From positions 165,542 to 229,541 of the forward strand of contig JAFTSH010000001.1 of NCBI GenBank assembly GCA_017467405.1: 64,000 nt of DNA, read 5' to 3'. This document shows positions 53,815-61,200 of the stretch, in pieces. The notes beneath the pieces were generated by a model. That model was not told where the DNA came from. It was given only the letters and a program-made list of their open reading frames with translations, and did not search any database. How positions within the stretch are numbered: position 1 is the stretch's first letter; every line of letters starts with the position of its first letter. The stretch is from Clostridia bacterium. Lineage in GTDB: Bacteria > Bacillota > Clostridia > Oscillospirales > Acutalibacteraceae. The translations under genes and the position numbers were made by a program.

Positions 53815-53843
53815 ATTATATGCCCTGATTTTTGAGATGTCAA
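53815..53843 (-). promoter_or_regulatory. Promoter of the cobalamin riboswitch transcript
   Basis: On the minus strand: TTGACA (53843-53838), 17-bp spacer, TATAAT (53820-53815), a perfect consensus. Confidence 0.85.
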
Positions 53844-53859
53844 TAACAAAAAACGATTA

Positions 53860-54336
53860 TCAGGCTTCGGTAACGATTTTTCCGCAGACCTGCTCCGGCA
53901 CCAGCCTGATAAGAAGCGTTCTGTCCGCCGCGCTGTTCAGCTCTTTTCTGATATATTCCTCGTCTGACGTGAATTTGCGGCTGAGTCTGGTGGTTATATC
54001 AACGACGGTGTCGGCGTCGCAGATCAGCTGAGCCCTTCCGAAGACGATTACGCTCTTTACCCTGAAGGCCCACCCTCCTTCTTCGCGGCGGCCCTTGTCG
54101 CAGACGCAAAATGATACCCGATCGTCCCGTTTGAGAGAGTCGGTTCTGTGACCATTCATTCCGCAGTGAAACCAGATACAGCCGTCGTCGGGGTTGTAAA
54201 AATGGTTCATCGGCATTCCGTAGGGATAGCCGTTATCGCCCGTTACCGACAAAACGCCGCGGGTTTCGTTCGTGAGTATCTCTACGCACTCCTCTTCGGA
54301 GAGCCGTTGGCTTTTTCTTGTGAGTTCTCTGAACAT
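53860..54336 (-). CDS. Pyridoxamine 5'-phosphate oxidase-family flavoprotein (NimA-like)
   Basis: 158 aa from ATG 54336 (cggagaa before it); a longer frame exists but starts in the upstream intergenic hairpin. The split-barrel flavin-binding fold is indicated by GVLSVTGDNGYPYGMPMNHFY and IWFHCGMNGHRTDSLKRDDRVSFCV. Such proteins bind FMN, and some reduce nitroimidazoles or act as heme or flavin reductases. The true substrate here is unknown. It lies between the P-type ATPase homologue and the B12 operon on the same strand, with hairpins on both sides. Confidence 0.85.
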   Translation of the reverse strand: MFRELTRKSQRLSEEECVEILTNETRGVLSVTGDNGYPYGMPMNHFYNPDDGCIWFHCGMNGHRTDSLKRDDRVSFCVCDKGRREEGGWAFRVKSVIVFGRAQLICDADTVVDITTRLSRKFTSDEEYIRKELNSAADRTLLIRLVPEQVCGKIVTEA

Positions 54337-54361
54337 GGTTTTCTCCGATCTTTTAATAAAT

Positions 54362-54402
54362 ACACCTCTGCGCCGCATCCGTGAGGATTGAAGCAGAGGT
54401 GT
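54362..54402 (-). terminator. Probable terminator after the P-type ATPase homologue
   Basis: On the minus strand: 10-bp stem acacctctgc/gcagaggtgt with a 21-nt loop, followed by atttatta. Its T run is imperfect. Confidence 0.5.
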
Positions 54403-54409
54403 TTGAGTG

Positions 54410-56677
54410 TTATTTGCGTCCCGAGGCTTTGAGCAGACGGGAGGAGTTCATTACCGCAAAGACGATGGCGAGAATGTCCATCAGCAGAACCACCCAGGAG
54501 CCCCAGAAGAATCCGAAGATCACTCCGAGTACCTTGGCACAGAGAGCAACGATGATGTTTATCTGTGCGCCGGTGGTGGCCTTGGTGCAGACGTCTACCG
54601 CCTTGGAGAAGGAGGTCAGACGGTTTGAGGTTACGATTCCGTCACAGCCGGTTGCGGCGTCGGTATCCGCAAAGCTCGTGGCTATTCCGACGTCGGCGGC
54701 CTCAAGGGTGGCGGCTTCTCCGATTCCGTCCGAGACGTATACCGTGATTCCGCAGGTATCCTTGATCTTTTCGATTATGTCGGCCTTCTGCTTGGGGTCA
54801 ACCGAGTGCTCGGCCTTGTTGATTCCGACGGCACGGCAGGTTTCGGTGGTTTCCGAAAGACCGCAGCCGGTAAGCATAAAGATGTCGCTTACGCCGATGT
54901 CCTTAAGATCGTTGACGCAGGCAGAGGCCTCGCTTCTGATCTCGTCCGAGAGGAGAATGGCTCCGATCACGCTGCCGTCGAGGGTGACGAAGCAGGTGAA
55001 GTTGCCCATCTCGGAAACGTTGAAGCCGAGCTCCTTCATCATCCTGGCAGAGCCGACGCAGATGGTGTGTCCCTGAATGGTGGTCTTGACGCCCATGTTG
55101 GGGAAGATCTCGCGCTCGGCCGAGGGAGAGGACTGGGGATTGCCCGCCTTTTCACAGATGGCCCTCGCGATGGGAGAGTCCACGCCTGCCTCGGCAAGTG
55201 CGGCAAAGGCGAGTATCTGACTGTCGCGCAGTCCTCCGTTAGAGAAGACCTGACTGACGCTGAGGTTACCCGAAGTAACGGTACCCGTGCGTGAGAAAAC
55301 GGCGGCACGGCATTCCGAAAGAAGCTGTACTGCGCGTCCTCCGCGGAGCATCATTCCGTTCTTGGCGCAGGCCGAAACGGCGGTGCGGAAGCCGGACGAT
55401 GCGCTGATAAGAAGAGCGCAGGGTGAGGCGGCGACGATGAAGGTGAGTGCGTGTCCCAGCCAGGTGCCGAAGCTTCCGCCGAGGATGGTGGGGAAGATGG
55501 CTATTACGGCGGCGAAAATGAGTATCGCGGGGGTCATATAGTGACCGAGCTTTGCGGCGAAGGACTCGCGCTCGGCGGTGTAGGCGGACGCGTCACGGAG
55601 CATTCCGTTCATAACTGCGGGGGCAGAGGTGTCAACTGAAGCGGTGGCCGTGAGCTTGAGCGTGGCGTCGGTGTTGAGCATTCCGCCTGCGACGAAGCTG
55701 CCGGGACGGACGTTGACGGGGGACTTTACGCCCGAAAGCTCGTAGGTGCCTACGACGCCGGAGCCCTGAATGACGGTGCCGTTTACGGGAATTCGCTCGT
55801 CGGGAAGGACGACGACGGTATCTCCGGGCTGTACCTCAGAGACGGAAACGGTGCGCATCTGTCCCGAGATCCTGTCGATTATCCTTGCTTCTGCGGGGAC
55901 GAGCTTTCCGAAGCCTGCTGTCATTCCTGCGGTTTTGGCCTTTGCCCAATCCATTACGAATTCGTACATACGGAACATATAGAGCAGGGCGGCCGCGAGG
56001 AAAAAGCGGTTGAGTATGCAGGAAAGAATGGCGGCTGTCGAAATGAGCAGGGCTTCGCTGAAGAACCTTTTGCGCATTACGGCGTTTACGGCACTGAGCA
56101 CGGCGGTATAGCCTGTGAGAAGCACCGCGAGTATGCAGACTATGTAGTCAAGCACTCCGCCTTCGGAGGCGAGAAAATGTATTGCAAGAAGGATGAGGGC
56201 GGCAAAGGTTGTGAGTATCTTGGCGCTTGAGCCCTCTCCGCCGAAGATCGCGGCGGTCTCGGCCTTTTCGGGGGCGCGGTGGGACGAGGTGCTGCGCTTG
56301 GGACGTTCCTTGACCGCAGAGCCTACGGCGTCTAAAAACGACCTTTTCGGCTTTTGTGCCCCTTCGGAGGCGTTGCCTGACCGGAGAACCGCGCCGGCCT
56401 GCTCGTTGGCGGGTATGACGCTGATCTCGGGGTTTACCGAGGCGGCGCAGGAGAGCAGCTTTCGCGTGACCTGCTTTACGTAGTCGGAGTCGGCTACGAT
56501 GCAGACGACGGAATTTTCGAGATCTGCTTCGGCGGTTATTACGCCGTCGCAGCTCTCGGCCATCTCGCGTGCTACGGCCTCGACCTCCTCGGGACCTGCT
56601 GCGTCGCGCAGACAGAATTCCAGAGAAACGTCGTTGAGCTCGTTTTCGTCGGTTATTCTGAAGCTTCCTTTGTTCAT
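54410..56677 (-). CDS. P1B-type ATPase homologue with degenerate catalytic motifs (pseudo-pump)
   Basis: 755 aa, uninterrupted, with the fold of heavy-metal P-type ATPases: N-terminal domain of about 150 aa without CxxC, transmembrane pairs, A, P and N domains, and a C-terminal TM pair. Key residues are changed. The phosphorylation motif DKTGT is SRTGT (Ser462). TGES is SGVK (315-318). TGD is TGC (603-605). GDGIND is SDGIGE (649-654). The metal-site CPC is SPC (418-420). The structural parts between them are well kept (AADVGIAT, TGT, DPKQKADII). It cannot form the aspartyl-phosphate, so active pumping is very unlikely. It is not a frameshift or a truncation. A regulatory, metal-buffering or scaffold role is possible. 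cgaggaaccc-type leader precedes ATG 56677. Confidence 0.88.
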   Translation of the reverse strand: MNKGSFRITDENELNDVSLEFCLRDAAGPEEVEAVAREMAESCDGVITAEADLENSVVCIVADSDYVKQVTRKLLSCAASVNPEISVIPANEQAGAVLRSGNASEGAQKPKRSFLDAVGSAVKERPKRSTSSHRAPEKAETAAIFGGEGSSAKILTTFAALILLAIHFLASEGGVLDYIVCILAVLLTGYTAVLSAVNAVMRKRFFSEALLISTAAILSCILNRFFLAAALLYMFRMYEFVMDWAKAKTAGMTAGFGKLVPAEARIIDRISGQMRTVSVSEVQPGDTVVVLPDERIPVNGTVIQGSGVVGTYELSGVKSPVNVRPGSFVAGGMLNTDATLKLTATASVDTSAPAVMNGMLRDASAYTAERESFAAKLGHYMTPAILIFAAVIAIFPTILGGSFGTWLGHALTFIVAASPCALLISASSGFRTAVSACAKNGMMLRGGRAVQLLSECRAAVFSRTGTVTSGNLSVSQVFSNGGLRDSQILAFAALAEAGVDSPIARAICEKAGNPQSSPSAEREIFPNMGVKTTIQGHTICVGSARMMKELGFNVSEMGNFTCFVTLDGSVIGAILLSDEIRSEASACVNDLKDIGVSDIFMLTGCGLSETTETCRAVGINKAEHSVDPKQKADIIEKIKDTCGITVYVSDGIGEAATLEAADVGIATSFADTDAATGCDGIVTSNRLTSFSKAVDVCTKATTGAQINIIVALCAKVLGVIFGFFWGSWVVLLMDILAIVFAVMNSSRLLKASGRK

Positions 56678-56955
56678 TTCGGGTTCCTCTCATTACTGAT
56701 TATTGCAAACGTATATTGTGTCGGTCGGGGGATTCAAGGCATACGACCGCATAATTATCACGATTATATAACATATTAACACTTTTTAGTTTATATATCA
56801 ACCGAAAACGCCGTATTTTTTCAAAAAATACGGCTATGTTCAAGAAATCCGAACAAAGACCTTTAATTTATCAAACGTCTGTGTTATAATTGACGGGAAA
56901 ACAGCCATCCGACGTAACGAAACCCTTCGTCGGTAGTATGAAAGGGGCAAGGGCA
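56678..56955. other. Divergent intergenic region between ATPase homologue and parA
   Basis: AT-rich. It holds a perfect 11-bp hairpin gccgtattttt/aaaaatacggc with a 3-nt loop (56810-56834), which could be a shared operator or terminator, and the parA promoter. No gene is seen. Confidence 0.55.
56862..56890 (+). promoter_or_regulatory. Probable promoter of parA-parB
   Basis: -35 TTTAAT (56862-56867, weak), 17-bp spacer, -10 TATAAT (56885-56890). Confidence 0.55.
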
Positions 56956-57720
56956 TTGAGTAAAATAGTGGCAATAGCCAACCAGAAGGGCGGAGTGGGG
57001 AAGACCACGACGGCCGTCAGCCTTGCCGCTGCGGTCGGTCATCTCGGCAAAAAGGTTTTATTGGTGGATTCCGATCCTCAGGGTAACGCCACGAGCGGAT
57101 TCGGCGTCGCAAAGAAGGATCTTACGCGCACGACGTACGATCTTCTCACGGCGGGAGCGTCGGCAAAGGATTGCATCATAAAAACCAGGTTCGACGGTGT
57201 CGACGTCATTCCCGCAGACATGGATCTTGCGGGTGCCGAGGTGGAGCTCGTATCGGAGGAAAAGCGCGAAACACGGCTCAAGTCGGCCATAGCGTCGGTC
57301 GTTCTTGACTATGATTTTATATTTATCGACTGCCCTCCCTCGCTGGGACTCGTTACACTCAACGCTCTTACGGCGGCCGATACGGTGCTTATTCCCATTC
57401 AGTGCGAGTTCTACGCGCTTGAGGGACTCAGCCAGCTGATGGCTACCGTCCGTCAGGTCAAGCGTTCGCTCAACCCGTCGATCGAGGTTGAAGGCGTACT
57501 GCTTACCATGTACGACGGCCGACTCAACCTTACGCAGCAGGTGGCGGCAGAGGTCAAGAAGTATTTCCCGAGAAGGGTATATAAGAGCTTTATTCCGCGT
57601 ACCGTCAGGCTTTCGGAGGCGCCCGGCTTCGGTCAGCCCGTGATATACTACGATCCCAAGAGCAGGGGCTCGGAAGCGTATATGTCGCTCGCACGCGAAT
57701 TTTTGAAGGATAACCGATAG
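56956..57720 (+). CDS. parA: Chromosome partitioning ATPase ParA/Soj (TTG start)
   Basis: Walker-type ATPase of 254 aa that works with ParB on chromosome segregation and replication control. The deviant Walker A is NQKGGVGKTTT at about residues 10-20, with IFIDCPPSLG as the Walker B region. TTG 56956 is chosen: it has aaagggg 8 bp upstream and gives the standard Soj N-terminus (KIVAIANQKGG). ATG 56938 would add six residues but has no ribosome site. parB follows 11 bp downstream. No parS site (tgtttcacgtgaaaca) was seen in the window. Confidence 0.95.
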   Translation: MSKIVAIANQKGGVGKTTTAVSLAAAVGHLGKKVLLVDSDPQGNATSGFGVAKKDLTRTTYDLLTAGASAKDCIIKTRFDGVDVIPADMDLAGAEVELVSEEKRETRLKSAIASVVLDYDFIFIDCPPSLGLVTLNALTAADTVLIPIQCEFYALEGLSQLMATVRQVKRSLNPSIEVEGVLLTMYDGRLNLTQQVAAEVKKYFPRRVYKSFIPRTVRLSEAPGFGQPVIYYDPKSRGSEAYMSLAREFLKDNR

Positions 57721-57731
57721 GAGGAATAAAT

Positions 57732-58583
57732 ATGGCCAGAAAAGGCGGTCTCGGAAGAGGACTCGACGCCCTCTTTCAGGAGAACAGCACCGATTCTCAG
57801 GGTGTGACGATGGTTCGTCTGACGCAGGTCGAGCCGAACAAAAACCAGCCCAGACACGAGTTTGACGATCAGGCACTTTCCGAACTGTCGGACAGCATTT
57901 CGCGTTACGGAGTGTTGCAGCCCCTCATCGTCCGTCCGCTTGCCTCGGGCGGCTATCAGATAGTTGCCGGAGAGCGCCGCTGGAGAGCCTCGCGCATGGC
58001 GGGACTCGCGGAGATACCCGTCATAATCAGGGAGCTTACCGACAGCGAAACGGCCGAGCTTGCTCTGATCGAAAATCTTCAGCGTGAGGATCTCACCCCC
58101 ATTGAAGAGGGTGAGGGTTACCTTACGCTTATCAATACCTACGGGCTTACGCAGGAGCAGGTGGCCGAAAGGGTGGGCAAGTCCCGTCCCGCCGTCACAA
58201 ACGCCATCCGTCTTCTCTCACTTCCCGAGGAGGTACTGGCGATGCTCAGAGAGGGCGCCATCACGGCAGGTCACGCAAGGGCGATACTCAGCCTTGGAGG
58301 CCGCGAGGAGATGCTTGAGGCCGCAAGGCTTGCGGCGTCAGGAGCCACCGTCAGAAGCATTGAGAACATGGCAAAGGGCAAGAAAGCCCCTGCAGACAGA
58401 CCGGTGGCCGTTAAGATTCGTCCCATATACCGCGAGACCGAGCTTGCGCTCGGCGAGGTGCTCGGACGCAGAGTAAAGGTCGTTCCCGGCGGCTCAAAGG
58501 GCACGGTACAGATCGAGTTCTACGGAGAAAAGGATCTTTTGGAGCTCGCCGCCGTCATCACGGGAGAAAAGCCCGCAAAATAA
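57732..58583 (+). CDS. parB: ParB/Spo0J chromosome partitioning protein
   Basis: CTP-dependent DNA clamp that loads at parS, 283 aa. The N-terminal RKGGLGRGLDALF activates ParA. The ParB/Srx domain shows NKNQPRHEFDDQALSELSDSI and GERRWRASRMAG (CTP binding). The helix-turn-helix is LTQEQVAERVGKSRPAVTNA. taggaggaataaat precedes ATG 57732. The pair sits away from any rnpA/gidB cluster, so this may not be the origin region. Confidence 0.95.
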   Translation: MARKGGLGRGLDALFQENSTDSQGVTMVRLTQVEPNKNQPRHEFDDQALSELSDSISRYGVLQPLIVRPLASGGYQIVAGERRWRASRMAGLAEIPVIIRELTDSETAELALIENLQREDLTPIEEGEGYLTLINTYGLTQEQVAERVGKSRPAVTNAIRLLSLPEEVLAMLREGAITAGHARAILSLGGREEMLEAARLAASGATVRSIENMAKGKKAPADRPVAVKIRPIYRETELALGEVLGRRVKVVPGGSKGTVQIEFYGEKDLLELAAVITGEKPAK

Positions 58584-58608
58584 ACCAATTCCGAAAAGAG
58601 GAAAAAAG

Positions 58609-59571
58609 ATGAAACTTCTTGATAATGCAAGGGGAAATATAGCCGAGGGCTTTTGTTTGGTAAAAAGCTGCGACGCACGCACCTCGAAGAACGGAAAGGT
58701 CTATCTCGATCTGACGCTCTCTGATAACGGAGGGGATATTTCGGCCAAGTTCTGGGACTATATTCCCGAGACCCACGGAATCTTTGAGTCGGGCAGCGTG
58801 ATAAAGGTGAGAGGCGTAATAACCGAGTGGCAGGGCTCACCCCAGCTCAAGGTTGAAAGAATACGCCGCAGAACCGACGAGGACGTGGTTGATATGTCCG
58901 AGCTGGTTGCGGCCGCCCCCGTATCGCCCGACGGAATGTACGGCTCTATCCTCACCTTTGCAAAGAGCTTCCGCAACGCCGAGCTTTCAAAGATAGTCGT
59001 CTATCTGCTTGAAAAGAACCGCGAGGCTTTACTTGTCGCTCCTGCGGCCATGAGAATGCACCACGCCTATATGGGAGGAATACTCTACCATACGAGCGCG
59101 ATTCTTTCGGCGGCTAAGGGTGTCTGCGCGGCCTATCCCTTCCTTGACTGTGAGCTTGTTTACGCGGGAGTGATACTCCACGATCTCGCCAAGACGAAGG
59201 AGCTCGAATACAGCGAGGTCGGCGTACCTTCGGGCTACACCGTGTGGGGCAACCTCATCGGACATCTCGTAGGCGGCGCCATCGAGATCGAAAAGGCGGC
59301 GGATATCTGCGGCACGTCGGCAGAGCTGCGCATCAAGCTTCAGCACATTATTCTTTCGCATCACGGAGTTCCCGAGTTCGGCTCACCCGTTGCGCCGATG
59401 TTCCCCGAGGCGGAGGTAGTATCAAGCCTTGACGACCTTGACGCAACGCTTTTCCAGATGCTGAAGGCGATGTCCGAAACCAATCCGGGCGAGATGACAC
59501 AGCGCGTTTTCGGCCTTGACCGCAAGCTTTATAACCACGGTAAGGACGGAGAATATCTCCCTAAAATATAA
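58609..59571 (+). CDS. yhaM: 3'-5' exoribonuclease YhaM family (OB fold + HD domain)
   Basis: Exonuclease acting on RNA and possibly DNA, 320 aa. An N-terminal OB-fold nucleic-acid-binding domain (KVYLDLTLSDNGGDISAKFWD) is followed by an HD domain with HHAYMGGILYHTSAIL, HDLAKTKELEY and LSHHG metal ligands. Length and order match YhaM of Bacillus. It lies 25 bp after parB and may share its transcript. A terminator hairpin follows. Confidence 0.92.
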   Translation: MKLLDNARGNIAEGFCLVKSCDARTSKNGKVYLDLTLSDNGGDISAKFWDYIPETHGIFESGSVIKVRGVITEWQGSPQLKVERIRRRTDEDVVDMSELVAAAPVSPDGMYGSILTFAKSFRNAELSKIVVYLLEKNREALLVAPAAMRMHHAYMGGILYHTSAILSAAKGVCAAYPFLDCELVYAGVILHDLAKTKELEYSEVGVPSGYTVWGNLIGHLVGGAIEIEKAADICGTSAELRIKLQHIILSHHGVPEFGSPVAPMFPEAEVVSSLDDLDATLFQMLKAMSETNPGEMTQRVFGLDRKLYNHGKDGEYLPKI

Positions 59572-59584
59572 GAGTTGAAAAAGT

Positions 59585-59634
59585 CGAAGCATATCACTTT
59601 TGTACGCGGTGCAGGTGATATGCTTCGTTTATTT
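59585..59634 (+). terminator. Terminator after yhaM
   Basis: 13-bp stem cgaagcatatcac/gtgatatgcttcg (59585-59597 with 59615-59627), 17-nt loop, then tttatttta. Confidence 0.8.
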
Positions 59635-59693
59635 TACGGTTGGCTTTTTGGAATATATCCGAAGTAAGGTCAAATAATATCACGGGTGGTGTG

Positions 59694-60227
59694 ATGAGGA
59701 CGGTCATACTTATAGGAAACGCCGACCGTACCGCAAAGGCGGTGACGGCGGCACTTTCGCGCTTTGCGCCGACCTCGGTTATCGGCACGAGACTTCAGAC
59801 GGTAGAGCATCCGAAGGTGCTTGCCGTTCTCTCGGAAAAGCTTTGCGAGGTGGATACCGAAGACGCGGTGCTGGTGTTTACCGGAAGATACAAAAAGACC
59901 TCCGGCCGTCTGTTGTCTGCGGGGGTTGCGGTCGCCGACTCGTCTGACCGCGTGGCGGCAGAGCTTTTGTCGGGTACGGGGATACCCGTGGTCACCTGCG
60001 GCGGCGAAAAGGACACCCTCTGTTTTTCGTCCGAAGGCGGAGGCTCGTTTTGCATCACCCTGCAACGCAGTATCCGTACCCTTGCGGGAGAGGTTACCGA
60101 GCCCTGCGAGATACCCGTAAAATCACCCTTCTGCGACCGATCCGAGGCACTGCTTTGTGCAGGGGTGCTGTTGCTCTTGGGTGCTTCGCCGGAATGCACG
60201 GCGTCTGCTCTTGAAAGGGATAATTGA
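59694..60227 (+). CDS. Hypothetical protein, unrecognised
   Basis: 177 aa from ATG 59694; GTG 59691 is also possible, and the ribosome site (gggtggtg) is weak. I do not recognise the family. It is soluble and alpha/beta, starting TVILIGNADRTAKAVTAALS like a small Rossmann-type nucleotide fold. EDAVLVFTGRYKKTSGRLLSAG and GIPVVTCGGEKDTLCFSSEG follow. The C-terminal SEALLCAGVLLLLGASPE helix resembles the ends of Mur-ligase-like proteins, but no ATP site is seen. It stands alone between two terminator hairpins. Codon use is like that of its neighbours, so it is likely a real gene. Confidence 0.65.
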   Translation: MRTVILIGNADRTAKAVTAALSRFAPTSVIGTRLQTVEHPKVLAVLSEKLCEVDTEDAVLVFTGRYKKTSGRLLSAGVAVADSSDRVAAELLSGTGIPVVTCGGEKDTLCFSSEGGGSFCITLQRSIRTLAGEVTEPCEIPVKSPFCDRSEALLCAGVLLLLGASPECTASALERDN

Positions 60228-60236
60228 ATTAAAATG

Positions 60237-60267
60237 AAACGCGAACTCCGAAAGGAAGTTCGCGTTT
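60237..60267. terminator. Hairpin between convergent hypothetical gene and trxB
   Basis: 11-bp stem aaacgcgaact/agttcgcgttt. Flanking A/T runs on both sides allow use in either direction. Confidence 0.7.
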
Positions 60268-60277
60268 GTACTTTATG

Positions 60278-61189
60278 TTATTTCAAAGCGTCGACGAAGC
60301 GGCAGGCTGCGAGGGCTGCAACCGATCCGTCTGCTGCTGCGGTGGTGAGCTGGCGTACCGTCTTACTGCGGCAGTCTCCCGCAACGAAAACTCCGGGAGT
60401 CGCGGTCAGACAGTCCTCTGCCGAATCGGCGTAGCCGTACTCGTTGAGCTTCATCACACCCTCAAAGGGGGCGTTCTGAGGTACGAGGCCGATGGCGATA
60501 AACATTCCGTCGACCTCAAGGGTTGACAGCTCGCCCGTCTTTTCATTTTTAAGCTCTACGCCCGTAAGGCTGTCGTCGCCTATCAGTCCGGCAACGGTGG
60601 TGCCGAAGATAAAATCGACGTTATCCTTTGTTCTGAGCTGTTCGGCGAGCTTTTCCTCGCCCGTCAGAAAGTCGAGATTCTGGATCACGGTGACCTTGGA
60701 GCAGAGCTCTGACAAAAGCACCGCTTCCTGCAGTGCGGAGTTGCCACCGCCGATTACGCAGACGTTTTTGTCCTTGTAGAAGGCTCCGTCGCATACGGCG
60801 CAGAAGGAGATTCCCTCTCCGACAAGTTCTCCCTCGCGGGGGAGTCCCAGCATACGGTGCGTGGCTCCGGTAGCAACTATCGCGGTAAGTCCGTCGTAGC
60901 TACCCGATTCGCCGATCACGCGCTTGAAGGAGCCCATGTCCTCAATTCCCGTGACGGTGTCTATCTCAACGTCCGCACCGTGCGAGAGCACCTGCTCCGT
61001 CAGGGCGTCCGCAAGCTCAACACCGCTCATGCTCTGACGTGTCGGGAAGTTTTCGACGAGCGGAGAGAAGGTGATCTGTCCGCCGAAGCTGCCCTTTTCT
61101 ACTATCAGTACGGTTTTGTTTGCTCTTCTGGCGTAAAGAGCCGCGGTCAGTCCCGCGGCTCCTCCGCCTATGATGATTATATCATACAT
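60278..61189 (-). CDS. trxB: Thioredoxin reductase
   Basis: FAD enzyme that passes electrons from NADPH to thioredoxin-like proteins, 303 aa. The N-terminal FAD motif is IIIGGGAAGLTAALYA, the redox-active disulfide is CAVC at residues 130-133, and the NADPH motif is GGGNSALQEA. The C-terminal FAD contact is VFVAGDCRSKTVRQLTTAAADG (in parts). It lies 11 bp after nrdD on the same strand, so its likely partner is the glutaredoxin-like domain at the end of NrdD. The start follows aggtaataca-type leader with a weak ribosome site, consistent with coupling. Confidence 0.93.
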   Translation of the reverse strand: MYDIIIIGGGAAGLTAALYARRANKTVLIVEKGSFGGQITFSPLVENFPTRQSMSGVELADALTEQVLSHGADVEIDTVTGIEDMGSFKRVIGESGSYDGLTAIVATGATHRMLGLPREGELVGEGISFCAVCDGAFYKDKNVCVIGGGNSALQEAVLLSELCSKVTVIQNLDFLTGEEKLAEQLRTKDNVDFIFGTTVAGLIGDDSLTGVELKNEKTGELSTLEVDGMFIAIGLVPQNAPFEGVMKLNEYGYADSAEDCLTATPGVFVAGDCRSKTVRQLTTAAADGSVAALAACRFVDALK

Positions 61190-61200
61190 AGTGTATTACC

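Noticed and set aside
54410-56677. Frameshifted or truncated metal pump
   Set aside because: The frame is unbroken and full-length. The lost residues are point changes within well-kept motifs, so pseudogene calling by frameshift does not apply.
56705-56725. NrdR-like sequence near the ATPase homologue
   Set aside because: Only a half-match to the consensus, with no palindrome and no nrd gene next to it.
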